Counted from the first letter of the stretch, positions 42,638 to 50,938 are shown. The stretch: DNA of 64,000 nt from Streptomyces venezuelae (GCF_008642375.1 NZ_CP029194.1:6317001-6381000), one strand, 5' to 3'. Notes: a model not told the origin generated them from the letters alone. Program-made: numbers and translations.

Positions 42638-43702
42638 ATGAGCGCTGTGCACCCCGCTGGAGGCGACTTCGCGGCGGGCCGCTCCTGGCCCGTCGTCCTG
42701 GACGGTCTCCTCTCCGGTCGTGACCAGAGCGCCGACGACACGGCCTGGGCGATGGACCGCATCCTCCGCGGCGAGGCCACCGACGCCCAGATCGCCGGTT
42801 TCGTCGTCGCCCTGCGCGCCAAGGGCGAGACCGTGGAGGAGATCACCGGTCTCGTCCGGACCATGTACGAGCACGCCAACACGATCGAGGTCCCCGGCCC
42901 CTCCGTCGACATCGTCGGCACCGGAGGCGACGGCGCCAAGACCGTCAACATCTCCACCATGTCGGCGATCGTCGTCGCCGGCACCGGAGCCAAGGTCGTC
43001 AAGCACGGCAACCGGGCCGCGTCCTCCGCGTCCGGCGCCTCCGACGTCCTGGAGAAGCTCGGCGTCAATCTGCAGCTGACCCCGAAGCGGGTCGTCGAGG
43101 TCGCGGAGGAGGCGGGGATCACCTTCTGCTTCGCGGTGAAGTTCCACCCCGCGCTGCGGCACGTCGCCACGGCCCGCAAGGAGCTGGGCATCCGGACCGT
43201 CTTCAACTTCCTGGGCCCGCTCACCAACCCGGCCCGGGTCAAGGCCCAGGCGACCGGTGTCGCCGACCCCCGGATGGCCCCGATCGTCGCCGGCGTCCTC
43301 GCCGACCGTGGTTCCTCCGCGCTCGTCTTCCGCGGCGACGACGGCCTCGACGAGCTGACCACCACGTCCACCTCGCGGGTCTGGATCGTCCGGGACGGTT
43401 CGGTGCGGGAGGAGGCCTTCGACCCCCGGGACGTGGGCATCGAGATCGTGCCGGTGGAGGCCCTGCGCGGCGCCGACGCCTCGTACAACGCAGACGTCGC
43501 CCGACGGCTGCTCGCGGGGGAGACCGGACCCGTACGGGACGCGGTGCTCCTCAACTCGGCGGCGGCGCTCACCGCCCTCGAACCGGGCGACGGCACCCTT
43601 GTGGAGCAGCTGCGGGCCGGTATCGCGAAGGCCGCCGAGGCGATCGACTCCGGTGCGGCCGGCCGGGCGCTTGAGCGCTGGATCGCCGCCAGCAACGCGT
43701 AG
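42638..43702 (+). CDS. trpD: Anthranilate phosphoribosyltransferase
   Basis: 354 residues, standard length. GTGGDGAKTVNIST (PRPP-binding glycine loop, about 90-103), KHGNRAASSASGASDVLE, and NFLGPLTNPA are conserved TrpD motifs; the metal-binding DE pair is seen in DGLDELTT. Second step of tryptophan synthesis. ATG at 42638 with GAGGAG upstream. It stands alone, flanked by terminators on both sides, with no other trp gene in the window. A GTTAC direct repeat lies upstream at about 42600-42611. Confidence 0.96.
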   Translation: MSAVHPAGGDFAAGRSWPVVLDGLLSGRDQSADDTAWAMDRILRGEATDAQIAGFVVALRAKGETVEEITGLVRTMYEHANTIEVPGPSVDIVGTGGDGAKTVNISTMSAIVVAGTGAKVVKHGNRAASSASGASDVLEKLGVNLQLTPKRVVEVAEEAGITFCFAVKFHPALRHVATARKELGIRTVFNFLGPLTNPARVKAQATGVADPRMAPIVAGVLADRGSSALVFRGDDGLDELTTTSTSRVWIVRDGSVREEAFDPRDVGIEIVPVEALRGADASYNADVARRLLAGETGPVRDAVLLNSAAALTALEPGDGTLVEQLRAGIAKAAEAIDSGAAGRALERWIAASNA

Positions 43703-43727
43703 TTCACCCCTGGCGGGTGACCCGCTC

Positions 43728-43759
43728 AGACCCCGGTCCAGCATGCGGACCGGGGTCTT
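43728..43759 (+). terminator. Terminator after trpD
   Basis: Perfect 12-bp inverted repeat (43728-43739 and 43747-43758) around a 7-base loop, followed by T. Confidence 0.88.
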
Positions 43760-43787
43760 GCGCATCCGCGATCATGTGGCAGGATGC

Positions 43788-43913
43788 ATGCCAGGTCATG
43801 AGTGACAGCTACGAAGCCCCGGCTTGCTGTCCGGCAACCCTCCGTCCGTGGCGGGGTGCCCCGGGTGAAGACCAGGCCGTGGACAGCAAGGTCCACGGCA
43901 AGCGCGGACCCCT
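43788..43913 (+). promoter_or_regulatory. SAM-IV riboswitch
   Basis: The RNA core of the actinobacterial SAM-IV class is recognisable: P1 arms CCAGGTC (43791-43797) and GACCAGG (43870-43876), GGTCATGAGTG at the 5' side, AGCCCCGGCTTGCTG, the conserved CCGGCAACCCTCC, GGGGTGCCCCGGGTGA, and the downstream hairpin GTGGACAGCAAGGTCCAC (43879-43896) that distinguishes SAM-IV from SAM-I. It lies upstream of a class V aminotransferase gene, a known SAM-IV context. Binding of S-adenosylmethionine would reduce expression. The likely expression platform follows at 43906-43943. Confidence 0.88.
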
Positions 43914-43943
43914 CGACACACCAGGGGTCCTGGTCTCTCGAGG
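43906..43943 (+). promoter_or_regulatory. Riboswitch expression platform with alternative pairings
   Basis: GGACCCCT (43906-43913) pairs perfectly with AGGGGTCC (43923-43930). Exclusive with this, CCTCGA (43911-43916) can pair with TCGAGG (43938-43943), which contains part of the GAGGAG ribosome binding site of the short leader ORF. The two structures share bases, suggesting translational switching. Confidence 0.55.
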
Positions 43944-43953
43944 AGCGTTTTCC

Positions 43954-43974
43954 GTGAGCAAGCGAATGCGATAG
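43954..43974 (+). CDS. Six-codon leader ORF (MSKRMR)
   Basis: GTG AGC AAG CGA ATG CGA TAG preceded by a strong GAGGAG at 43940-43945. The ribosome binding site is far better than chance and sits at the exit of the SAM-IV riboswitch, 157 bases before the aminotransferase start. It may be a leader peptide whose translation couples the switch to the downstream gene. Far too short to have its own function otherwise. Confidence 0.5.
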   Translation: MSKRMR

Positions 43975-44130
43975 GGCGAATCCGCCCCTACTTCACCCTC
44001 GGAAACAGGGTCACTTCCGCGTACCCGTGTGCGCCCCTGTCGTCTCCGAGGCATCACCCGTACCCCGCCGTGTCCGGCCGCGTACGGGATCACCGAAGCC
44101 GATCCGCACCGCCCGCCGGGAGATACCGCC

Positions 44131-45543
44131 ATGTCCGCATACCCGAACGCCGCCGTCGACACCGCCTCCGCCGAGACCTCCGTCGAGACCTCCGGGTCCG
44201 CCGACCCCTGCTGCGCCGCCCCGCTGCCGGTCCTCGGCCGGGACGTCACCGTCCCGCTCGTCACCGGCGGCGAAGTGACCTACGCGGCGCTCGACTACGC
44301 CGCCAGCGCCCCGGCGCTCCAGCGGGTGTGGGACGACGTCGCCGCGTACGCCCCCTACTACGGCAGCGTCCACCGCGGCGCGGGCTACCTCTCCCAGCTC
44401 TCCACCGACCTCTTCGAGAACAGCCGCGCCACCGTCGCCGAGTTCCTCGACTGCCGCCCCGGTGACCAGGTCGTCTTCACCCGTTCCACCACCGACTCGC
44501 TCAACCTGCTCGCCCGGGCCGTCCCGGCCGGCTGCGAGGTCTTCGTCTTCGAGACCGAGCACCACGCCTCCCTCCTTCCTTGGCAGGACGCCCGCGTCAC
44601 CTGCCTCAACGCGCCCCGCACCCCGGCCCAGGCCGTCGAGACCCTGGAGCGGGCGCTCGCCGACCGCGACCCCTATGGTCCCGCCCTGGTCTGCGTCACC
44701 GGCGCGTCCAACGTCACCGGTGAGCTGTGGCCGGTGAAGGAGCTCGCCGCCGCCGCCCACGCCCACGGTGCCCGGATCGTCCTCGACGCCGCCCAGCTCG
44801 CGCCCCACCACCCCGTCTCCGTGCAGGAACTGGACGTGGACTGGATCGCCTTCTCCGGACACAAGCTGTACGCGCCCTTCGGCTCGGGCGTCCTCGCGGG
44901 CCGCTCCGACTGGCTCCAGGAGGCCGAGCCGTACCTCGCCGGGGGCGGTGCCTCCCGCAAGGTGGCGCGCCGCGCCGACGGCGGCGTCGACGTCGAGTGG
45001 CACACCACCGCGGCCCGCCACGAGGCCGGCTCCCCGAACGTCATCGGCGTCTACTCCATCGCCTCCGCCTGCAAGGCGCTCACCGAGGCCGGCTTCGACC
45101 GGCTCGTCGCCCGCGAGCAGCACCTGATCGACACCGTCCGCGCGGGCCTCGCGGAGGTTCCCGAGGTGAAGGTCCTCTCGCTCTTCGGCGACGACGCGCC
45201 GCGCGTCGGCGTCATCTCCTTCGTCGTGGAGGGCTGGAACAGCTCCCACTTCGCCGCCGCGCTCTCCGCCGAGTACGGCATCGGCGTCCGCGACGGCCTC
45301 TTCTGCGCCCACCCGCTGGTCCGCACCCTCCTCGGCAGCGAGCCGCAGGACCCGGGCGAGTGCGGCGCCCCCGAGGCCGCGCCCGGCGAGCGCTCGCTCA
45401 ACGCCATCCGGGTGAGCTTCGGCGCCGGTACGCCGGACGAGCACGTGGAGCGGTTCGTCGGCGCCGTGAAGGAGCTCGTGCGGGACGGCGCGCAGTGGAA
45501 GTACCGCACCGAGGACGGCCGCTGCGTCCCGGACCGCGGCTGA
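44131..45543 (+). CDS. Class V PLP-dependent aminotransferase/desulfurase-like enzyme
   Basis: 470 residues. PLP lysine Lys245 in FSGHKLYAP, aspartate DAAQLAPHH, substrate loop EWHTTAARHEAGSPN. A Cys near the C-terminal active-site region (DGLFCAHPL) could be catalytic, but the usual SSGSAC loop of NifS/IscS is absent. N-terminal 30 residues are Ala/Ser-rich with a CC pair. Under SAM-IV control, so a role in methionine/cysteine sulfur metabolism is likely; the exact substrate is not known. ATG at 44131 with GGGAG upstream; a longer in-frame reading from 44029 is Pro/Arg-rich noise. Confidence 0.88.
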   Translation: MSAYPNAAVDTASAETSVETSGSADPCCAAPLPVLGRDVTVPLVTGGEVTYAALDYAASAPALQRVWDDVAAYAPYYGSVHRGAGYLSQLSTDLFENSRATVAEFLDCRPGDQVVFTRSTTDSLNLLARAVPAGCEVFVFETEHHASLLPWQDARVTCLNAPRTPAQAVETLERALADRDPYGPALVCVTGASNVTGELWPVKELAAAAHAHGARIVLDAAQLAPHHPVSVQELDVDWIAFSGHKLYAPFGSGVLAGRSDWLQEAEPYLAGGGASRKVARRADGGVDVEWHTTAARHEAGSPNVIGVYSIASACKALTEAGFDRLVAREQHLIDTVRAGLAEVPEVKVLSLFGDDAPRVGVISFVVEGWNSSHFAAALSAEYGIGVRDGLFCAHPLVRTLLGSEPQDPGECGAPEAAPGERSLNAIRVSFGAGTPDEHVERFVGAVKELVRDGAQWKYRTEDGRCVPDRG

Positions 45544-45559
45544 CCGGTCACTCGTACGG

Positions 45560-45595
45560 GTGAAGGGGGCCTCCCGGACGGGAGACCCCCTTCAC
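45560..45595. terminator. Bidirectional terminator after the aminotransferase
   Basis: Arms 45560-45576 and 45579-45595 pair over 17 positions with one mismatch around a 2-base loop, between convergent genes. Confidence 0.85.
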
Positions 45596-45614
45596 TCATG
45601 ACGCGTGCGCGGCC

Positions 45615-45896
45615 TCAGGACTCCAGGCCGATGGCGAAGGCCGCCTCCAGGTCGTGCTGGGAGTACGTGCGGAACGCCACGTGCGTGTCCGTGGCCTCGA
45701 CGCCGGGGATCTTGCTGATGCTTCCCGGGATCACGTCCGCCAGGTCGTCGTGGCGCGGCACCCGCACCATGGCGATCAGGTCGTAGGTGCCGGTCACCGA
45801 GAAGACCTCGCTGACGCTGTCGAGCGCGGCGATCGACTCGGCGATCTCGGGGATGCGGTCCACGCTGGTCTTGATGAGCACGATCGCGGTGATCAC
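45615..45896 (-). CDS. Stand-alone Lrp/AsnC ligand-binding (RAM) domain protein
   Basis: 93 residues, a single ferredoxin-like RAM domain (ITAIVLIKTSVDRIPEI, VSEVFSVTGTYDLIAMVRV, VEATDTHVAFRTY) without the DNA-binding HTH of full Lrp proteins. Such proteins bind amino acids and form oligomers, sometimes with full-length Lrp regulators. GTG at 45896 overlaps the stop of the rhomboid gene (GTGA), so translation is coupled. Its place beside a SAM-regulated aminotransferase is suggestive, but the genes converge. Confidence 0.9.
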   Translation of the reverse strand: MITAIVLIKTSVDRIPEIAESIAALDSVSEVFSVTGTYDLIAMVRVPRHDDLADVIPGSISKIPGVEATDTHVAFRTYSQHDLEAAFAIGLES

Positions 45897-46627
45897 GGCT
45901 GGCTTTCTCCCTCGGTGGCCGCGGCTGGAGTCTTCACTCTATCCCCACCCCGGTAGCGGCCCCAGGCGTAGAGGAAGCCGACGGAGAAGCCCACCACATG
46001 GGAGAGATAGGCGACGCCGGGCCCCGGTCCCGCGGCCCGCGCCGCCAGCCACTGGAGCACGAACCAGAAGATCAGTACGATCCAGGCGGGGAAGCGCAGG
46101 GGCAGGAAGAAGAGGAAGGGGAAGAGGCTGGTCACCCGGGAGCGGGGGAAGAGGAAGAGGAAGGCCCCGAGCACCCCGGAGATCGCCCCGGAGGCCCCGA
46201 CCAGCGTCTGCTCGCTGTTCGCGTGCGCCACCGCGTACCCGACGAGGGCGAGGTAGCCGGTGCCCAGGTAGAAGAGGGCGAAGCCCGCCGGGCCCATGCG
46301 TTCCTCGGCCATCGCGCCGAAGACGTAGAGGAACAGCATGTTCCCCAGGAGGTGGAGCCAGCTGCCGTGGACGAAGAGCGCGGTGAACGGGGTGAGCAGG
46401 GCGCGGGGCTCGCCGCTCATCAGCTCGGCGGGGATCACGCCCCAGCGGCGGAAGTACGTGCCCTGGGCCGCGAGGAGCGCGTCGCCCGTGCCGTACACCG
46501 GGTTGAGACCGGAGACCGGGCTCACCGCGAAGAGCAGGCAGCAGGCGGCGATCAGGCCGTAGGTCACCGTGGGGCCGCCGCGGGTGCCCCGCCAGGCGCC
46601 GAGAGCCGCCGCTCGCCAGTCGATCAT
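45893..46627 (-). CDS. Rhomboid-family intramembrane serine protease
   Basis: 244 residues, six transmembrane helices. Catalytic Ser in GASGAISGVLGAFL and catalytic His in SHVVGFSVGFLYAW; the conserved HGSWLHLLGNMLFLYVFG segment is complete. Cleaves membrane protein substrates within the bilayer; substrates unknown. ATG at 46627. Longer in-frame reading upstream runs into the opposite-strand zinc ribbon region and is discarded. Overlaps the downstream RAM protein start by four bases. Confidence 0.94.
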   Translation of the reverse strand: MIDWRAAALGAWRGTRGGPTVTYGLIAACCLLFAVSPVSGLNPVYGTGDALLAAQGTYFRRWGVIPAELMSGEPRALLTPFTALFVHGSWLHLLGNMLFLYVFGAMAEERMGPAGFALFYLGTGYLALVGYAVAHANSEQTLVGASGAISGVLGAFLFLFPRSRVTSLFPFLFFLPLRFPAWIVLIFWFVLQWLAARAAGPGPGVAYLSHVVGFSVGFLYAWGRYRGGDRVKTPAAATEGESQP

Positions 46628-46784
46628 GGACAGATCATGGCGTACCGGGGCCGAACTGGACAGAGTGCCTCGCCGTGCTCCGGCGCACCGGCGAGGCCGT
46701 AGGGTAACGGGCAGTACGACCGCAGTTCGACGGCGCACCGCGGCTCCCGCACCTGGTACACGCAACAGGAAGAAGGACGGCACG

Positions 46785-47027
46785 ATGACGACGGTTCCCC
46801 TGCCGACCGCCGAGACCCGCTGGCGCTGCACGCTCTGCGGCAACCTGACCCGATTCGACGTGACCCGCTCCTCGAAGGTCGTGGAGTACGTCCATCTGGA
46901 CCTCGCGGGCGAGCCGACGGTCGAGGAGCGGCAGGTGGTCAGTGAGACCATCGAGTCGGTCCGCTGCCGCTGGTGCAACGCGGTGGACCAGATCGAACTG
47001 GTGGACAGGCCGGGCGCCGCCTCCTGA
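46785..47027 (+). CDS. Small zinc-ribbon protein
   Basis: 80 residues. Two CxxC knuckles, CTLCG at about residues 15-19 and CRWCN at about 61-65, form a likely zinc ribbon around a beta-rich centre (NLTRFDVTRSSKVVEYVH). No DNA-binding helix is evident. ATG at 46785 with AAGGACGG upstream. It lies 33 bases before the NYN-domain gene on the same strand, so the two are probably one transcript. Confidence 0.85.
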   Translation: MTTVPLPTAETRWRCTLCGNLTRFDVTRSSKVVEYVHLDLAGEPTVEERQVVSETIESVRCRWCNAVDQIELVDRPGAAS

Positions 47028-47060
47028 GGGACGGCGCGGACGACATAGGGGTGACGGATC

Positions 47061-48425
47061 GTGGAGCAGCCCGCGCACGGTGGAGAGCCGGCCGGCGCGG
47101 CAGGTGACGCTGCCGAGACGCTCGACCACCCACTGACGGAAGGCGTACGTCGGCGGGTCGTCGCGCTGGTCGCGGACGCCTTCGGCGGGCTGACCGTCGC
47201 GGAGCTGCCGGCACCCCTGCGGCAGTACGCCCGCTTCACCGCGAGCCGGCGGGCCAAGTTTGCCGGCAACGCGATGGCGGCCGCCCTGGAGAGCGACCCG
47301 CTCTTCCGGCAGCGGATCGGCGAGCGCTTCAAGCAGGCCCAGCCCGAACTGGCCGGGGCCGTCGAGACGGGCACCCCGCCCGCCGCCGCGGACCCGGTCG
47401 ACGTGGCCGCGGCCGCCTATGTGCTGCGCCCGGTGGGCTGGGTCAAGCTCGTGGCCGCCGCGGGCGAGGAGGCCCAGCGGGCGGACGCCGAGCGGGCCGA
47501 CGAGGCCGGGCGGCGCGAGCTGGAGCGGCTGCGCGAGGAACTCGCCGCCGCCAAGGACCGCTCGCGCGGCGAGACGGAACAGCTGCGCCACGATCTGGAA
47601 GCCGCCCGGAAGGAAGCGGAATCGCTTCATCGCAAGCTGCGCAGCGCCCAGAGCGATGTGAAGCGGGGCGAGGCGGCGATGCGCCGCGCGCAGGGCGAGA
47701 TCGACGCTGCGCGGGCGGAGGCGGCGGCCCAGGTGTCGGCCGCGGAGAGCGAGACCCGGCGGCTCAAGGCCCGGCTCGGAGAGGTCGAGGCGGCGCTGGA
47801 GGCGAGTCGCAGGACCGCCCGTGAGGGGCGCTCGGTGGAGGACATGCGGCTGCGGCTGCTGCTCGACACCGTGCTCGACGCCGCTCAGGGGCTGCGTCGC
47901 GAACTCGCCCTGCCCCCCGTCTCCGTGCACCCGGCGGACACCGTGGACGCGGTGGAGCCGGGGCGGATGTCCCCGAAGGACATCGCGGCGCGGGCGCTCT
48001 CCGAGACCGACCCGGCGCTGCTCGACCAGCTGCTCGCGCTGCCGCAGGCGCATCTGGTCGTGGACGGCTACAACGTCACGAAGACCGGCTATCCGACGAT
48101 GCCGTTGGAGAAGCAGCGGCTGCGGCTGCTCGGCAGTCTCTCGGCCCTCGCGGCCCGTTCGGGCGCCGAGGTCACCTGTGTCTTCGACGGGGCGGAGCTG
48201 GCGGCCCCGGTGCTGCTCGCGCCGCCGCGCGGCGTGCGGGTGCTCTTCTCCAAGCCCGGTGTCACGGCGGACGAGTTGATCCGGCAGCTGGTGCGGGCCG
48301 AGCCGCCGGGGCGGCCCGTCGTGGTGGTGTCGACCGACCGTGAGGTGGCCGACGGCGTCGCGAAGGCGGGGGCGCGGCCGGTGGCGTCCGCCTTGTTGCT
48401 GAAGCGGCTTTCGCGGCTCTCGTAG
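47061..48425 (+). CDS. Coiled-coil protein with C-terminal NYN (YacP-like) nuclease domain
   Basis: 454 residues in three parts: an N-terminal helical domain (about 25-130), a long coiled coil rich in Ala/Glu/Arg (about 140-270), and a C-terminal NYN/PIN-like domain (about 320-454). The latter carries LVVDGYNVTKTGYP with the first catalytic Asp, CVFDGAE and VVVSTDREVADG, the acidic set expected of an RNase. Relatives of this domain (YacP/Rae1) cut mRNA on ribosomes. GTG at 47061 with AGGGG upstream. Sharing a transcript with a zinc-ribbon protein suggests an RNA-related pair. Confidence 0.85.
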   Translation: MEQPAHGGEPAGAAGDAAETLDHPLTEGVRRRVVALVADAFGGLTVAELPAPLRQYARFTASRRAKFAGNAMAAALESDPLFRQRIGERFKQAQPELAGAVETGTPPAAADPVDVAAAAYVLRPVGWVKLVAAAGEEAQRADAERADEAGRRELERLREELAAAKDRSRGETEQLRHDLEAARKEAESLHRKLRSAQSDVKRGEAAMRRAQGEIDAARAEAAAQVSAAESETRRLKARLGEVEAALEASRRTAREGRSVEDMRLRLLLDTVLDAAQGLRRELALPPVSVHPADTVDAVEPGRMSPKDIAARALSETDPALLDQLLALPQAHLVVDGYNVTKTGYPTMPLEKQRLRLLGSLSALAARSGAEVTCVFDGAELAAPVLLAPPRGVRVLFSKPGVTADELIRQLVRAEPPGRPVVVVSTDREVADGVAKAGARPVASALLLKRLSRLS

Positions 48426-48597
48426 CGACCTCGTAACTCCTGGGCTTTATGCCCGAATTATGGATGGCGCACCGTCAAGTTGCCATCACTGGCCGTGTGG
48501 TGTGTGTAAACAAAGTGCCGCGTGGGCGATATTTTTGCCAGTGGGATTTGAACTGATCACAACTTGGTCACTAGGGTCAGGGCTCGAACCTTCGCAC

Positions 48598-48670
48598 GGT
48601 CGATCACTCATCCGGGGTGGCGGCGGAGGAACCGCCTGCCTCTCAACCGGTTGGGCGGCTCTGAGGAAGA
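48598..48670 (+). promoter_or_regulatory. Possible ydaO-type (c-di-AMP) riboswitch leader
   Basis: Upstream of the first NlpC/P60 gene there is ACTCATCCGGGG, a GGCGG/CCGCC hairpin enclosing GGAGGAACC, and GGTTGGGCGGC close to the start. Actinobacterial cell-wall hydrolase genes often carry c-di-AMP riboswitches with GGAACC and similar elements. I could not align all conserved positions, so this is a weak call. Confidence 0.3.
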
Positions 48671-48684
48671 AGGAGATCGCCTTC

Positions 48685-49731
48685 GTGGCGTCCCACCGTC
48701 GACCCAAGCAGCCGAGCCGTGCCCGTGTGACCGTGCTCACCGCGGCCGCGGCCGCCGCCGTCGCGCTCTCGTCCCAGACCGGAGCCCAGGCGGCCCCCAA
48801 GCCCAAGATCGACGAGGTCAAGGCCAAGGTCGACGACCTGCACCACGAGGCCGAAGAGGCCACGGAGCAGTACAACCAGGCCGAAGAGCGCCGGGGCAAG
48901 CTGCAGGACGAGATCGGCAACCTCCAGGACAAGGTGGCCCGCGGTCAGCAGGAGCTCAACACCCTGCGCGACCAGATCGGTTCGGTCGCCAGCGCCCAGT
49001 ACCGCTCCGGCGGCATCGACCCGGCGCTCCAGCTCTTCCTCTCCGCCGACCCGGACAGCTACCTCGACAAGGCGTCCGCGATCGACCAGCTGAGCGCCCA
49101 GCAGGCCGACGTCCTCACCTCGATCCAGGCCAAGCAGCGGACCCTCGCGCAGCAGCGCGCCGAGGCGACCACGAAGCTCGCCGACCTCGAGGACGTCCGC
49201 AAGACCCTCGGCGCGAAGAAGAAGAAGTACCAGGGCAAGCTCGCCGAGGCGCAGAAGCTCCTCAACACCCTCACGGCGGCCGAGAAGGCCAAGCTGGAGC
49301 AGGAGGAGCGGGCGAAGGAGCAGCGCGCCAGCCGCGCCGCCGGCGAGCGGATCGACCTCGGCAACGAGGCCCCCGCGAGCGGCCTCGGCGCCGCCGCGCT
49401 CTCCGCCGCCGCCACCCAGATCGGCAAGCCGTACGTCTCCGGTGCCGAGGGGCCCAACGCGTACGACTGCTCCGGCCTGACCCAGTGGGCCTACGGCCAG
49501 GCAGGCGCCGGTCTCACCCGCACCACCTACACCCAGCAGAACGACGGCACGAAGATCGGCCGCAGCCAGCTCAAGCCGGGCGACCTGGTCTTCTTCAACG
49601 GCCTGTCGCACGTGGGTCTGTACGCGGGCAACAACACGATCCTCCACGCTCCCAAGCCGGGCGCCAGCGTGCGCTACGAGTCGATGAGCTACATGGGCAC
49701 GTTCCAGTTCGGTGTCCGCATCGGAGGCTGA
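48685..49731 (+). CDS. NlpC/P60 peptidoglycan endopeptidase (first of tandem pair)
   Basis: 348 residues. Signal peptide (VTVLTAAAAAAVALSSQTGAQA), a long coiled-coil stalk (about 40-220), then an NlpC/P60 domain with catalytic Cys in AYDCSGLTQWAY, His in LSHVGLYAG and a second His in TILHAPKPGA. Secreted D,L-endopeptidase. GTG at 48685 with AAGGAG upstream; the longer reading from 48460 lies in the leader. A perfect terminator separates it from its paralogue. Confidence 0.95.
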   Translation: MASHRRPKQPSRARVTVLTAAAAAAVALSSQTGAQAAPKPKIDEVKAKVDDLHHEAEEATEQYNQAEERRGKLQDEIGNLQDKVARGQQELNTLRDQIGSVASAQYRSGGIDPALQLFLSADPDSYLDKASAIDQLSAQQADVLTSIQAKQRTLAQQRAEATTKLADLEDVRKTLGAKKKKYQGKLAEAQKLLNTLTAAEKAKLEQEERAKEQRASRAAGERIDLGNEAPASGLGAAALSAAATQIGKPYVSGAEGPNAYDCSGLTQWAYGQAGAGLTRTTYTQQNDGTKIGRSQLKPGDLVFFNGLSHVGLYAGNNTILHAPKPGASVRYESMSYMGTFQFGVRIGG

Positions 49732-49788
49732 CACGCCCCGCTCGGGTACGCCGCCCAAACGGGTGGTTCGCCCGGACCCGCGCTGACC

Positions 49789-49832
49789 TGACGCCCCGCC
49801 GGTGACCTGTGTTCTCCGGCGGGGCGTCACTT
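49789..49832 (+). terminator. Terminator between the two NlpC/P60 genes
   Basis: Perfect 14-bp inverted repeat (49789-49802 and 49816-49829) with a 13-base loop and a following CTTT. Confidence 0.9.
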
Positions 49833-49851
49833 TGTGTGCCCGTCGGCTTCG

Positions 49852-49880
49852 TTGGACACGGAGTGATCAGCGGCTACTGT
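49852..49880 (+). promoter_or_regulatory. Housekeeping-type promoter of the second NlpC/P60 gene
   Basis: TTGGAC (49852-49857) and TACTGT (49875-49880) are separated by 17 bases, close to the vegetative HrdB consensus. About 40 bases upstream of the start codon. Confidence 0.65.
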
Positions 49881-49921
49881 CTGCCGCGCCAGTCTGCGTC
49901 GAGCCGAACGGAGCGCGATTA

Positions 49922-50938
49922 GTGGCGTCCCACCGCCGACCCGCGAGGGTCACCGTCCTGACCGCAGCCGCCGCGGCCACCGCGGCGGCGTCCCTCGGGG
50001 CCGTCCCCGCGAGCGCCGACCCGGGAACCGGCGGCACCGCCGCCACCAAGGCCACGGTCGACCGCCTCTTCGAGGAGGCCGAGAAGGCCACCGAGGGCTA
50101 CAACCAGGCGGACGAGAAGACGGACGCGCTGCGCAGGACGGTCTCCCGGGCGCAGGACGGACTCGCCCGGGGCCAGGACCGCATCAACCACATGCGGGGC
50201 GCCCTCGGCTCGGTCGCCGGGGCCCAGTACCGCTCCGGCGGCATCGACCCCGCCCTCGCGCTGCTGCTCTCCTCCGACCCGGACAGCTACCTGGACCGCG
50301 CCTCCGCCCTCGACCGCGTCACCGCCCGGCAGGGCGCCGCGCTCGCCGAACTGCGGCGGGAGCAGCGCCGGCTGAACCAGAAGCGGGACGAGGCGCGCAT
50401 CGCCCTCGCCGAGCTGGAGCGCAGCCGGGCCGACGTCGCCCGCCACAAGCGCGCCGTCGAGCGCAAGCTCGCCGAGGCCCGCCGGCTCCTCGCCTCCCTC
50501 ACCGTCGAGGAGCGCGCCGACTACGACCGTGCCTCCCGCTCCGGCGGGCGCGCGGAGGAGCTGCCGCCCCTCGCCGACATCCCTGTCGGCTCCTCCCGGG
50601 CCTCCGCCGCGGTGATCGCCGCCCGCAGCGCGGTCGGCAAGCCGTACGTGTGGGGGGCGACCGGGCCCTCCGGCTTCGACTGCTCGGGCCTGATGGTCTG
50701 GTCGTACCGGCAGGCCGGGATCAGCCTGCCGCGCACCTCCTCCGCGCAGCGGCACGCGGGCCGGCAGGTGCCGCTCTCGCAGGCGCAGCCCGGCGACCTG
50801 GTCACGTACCGCGGCGACGCCAGCCATGTGGGCATCTACGCCGGCAACGGTCAGGTCATCCACGCGCCCTACCCCGGTGCGCGGGTCCGCTACGACCCGG
50901 TGAACATGATGTCGAACGTGACGGTGACGCGGGTCTGA
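49922..50938 (+). CDS. NlpC/P60 peptidoglycan endopeptidase (second of tandem pair)
   Basis: 338 residues with the same layout as its neighbour: signal peptide after the shared opening VASHRRP, coiled coil with near-identical AQYRSGGIDPAL and SDPDSYLD motifs, and an NlpC/P60 domain with FDCSGLMVWSYRQAG, ASHVGIYAG and VIHAPYPGA. It is clearly a duplicate that has since diverged. GTG at 49922 with GGAGCG upstream and its own promoter, so the copies can be expressed independently. Confidence 0.95.
   Translation: MASHRRPARVTVLTAAAAATAAASLGAVPASADPGTGGTAATKATVDRLFEEAEKATEGYNQADEKTDALRRTVSRAQDGLARGQDRINHMRGALGSVAGAQYRSGGIDPALALLLSSDPDSYLDRASALDRVTARQGAALAELRREQRRLNQKRDEARIALAELERSRADVARHKRAVERKLAEARRLLASLTVEERADYDRASRSGGRAEELPPLADIPVGSSRASAAVIAARSAVGKPYVWGATGPSGFDCSGLMVWSYRQAGISLPRTSSAQRHAGRQVPLSQAQPGDLVTYRGDASHVGIYAGNGQVIHAPYPGARVRYDPVNMMSNVTVTRV

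Noticed and set aside
43717..43974. Plus-strand ORF reading through the riboswitch (MSDSYEAPACC...)
   Set aside because: It coincides with conserved riboswitch bases; its codon use reflects RNA structure, not protein.
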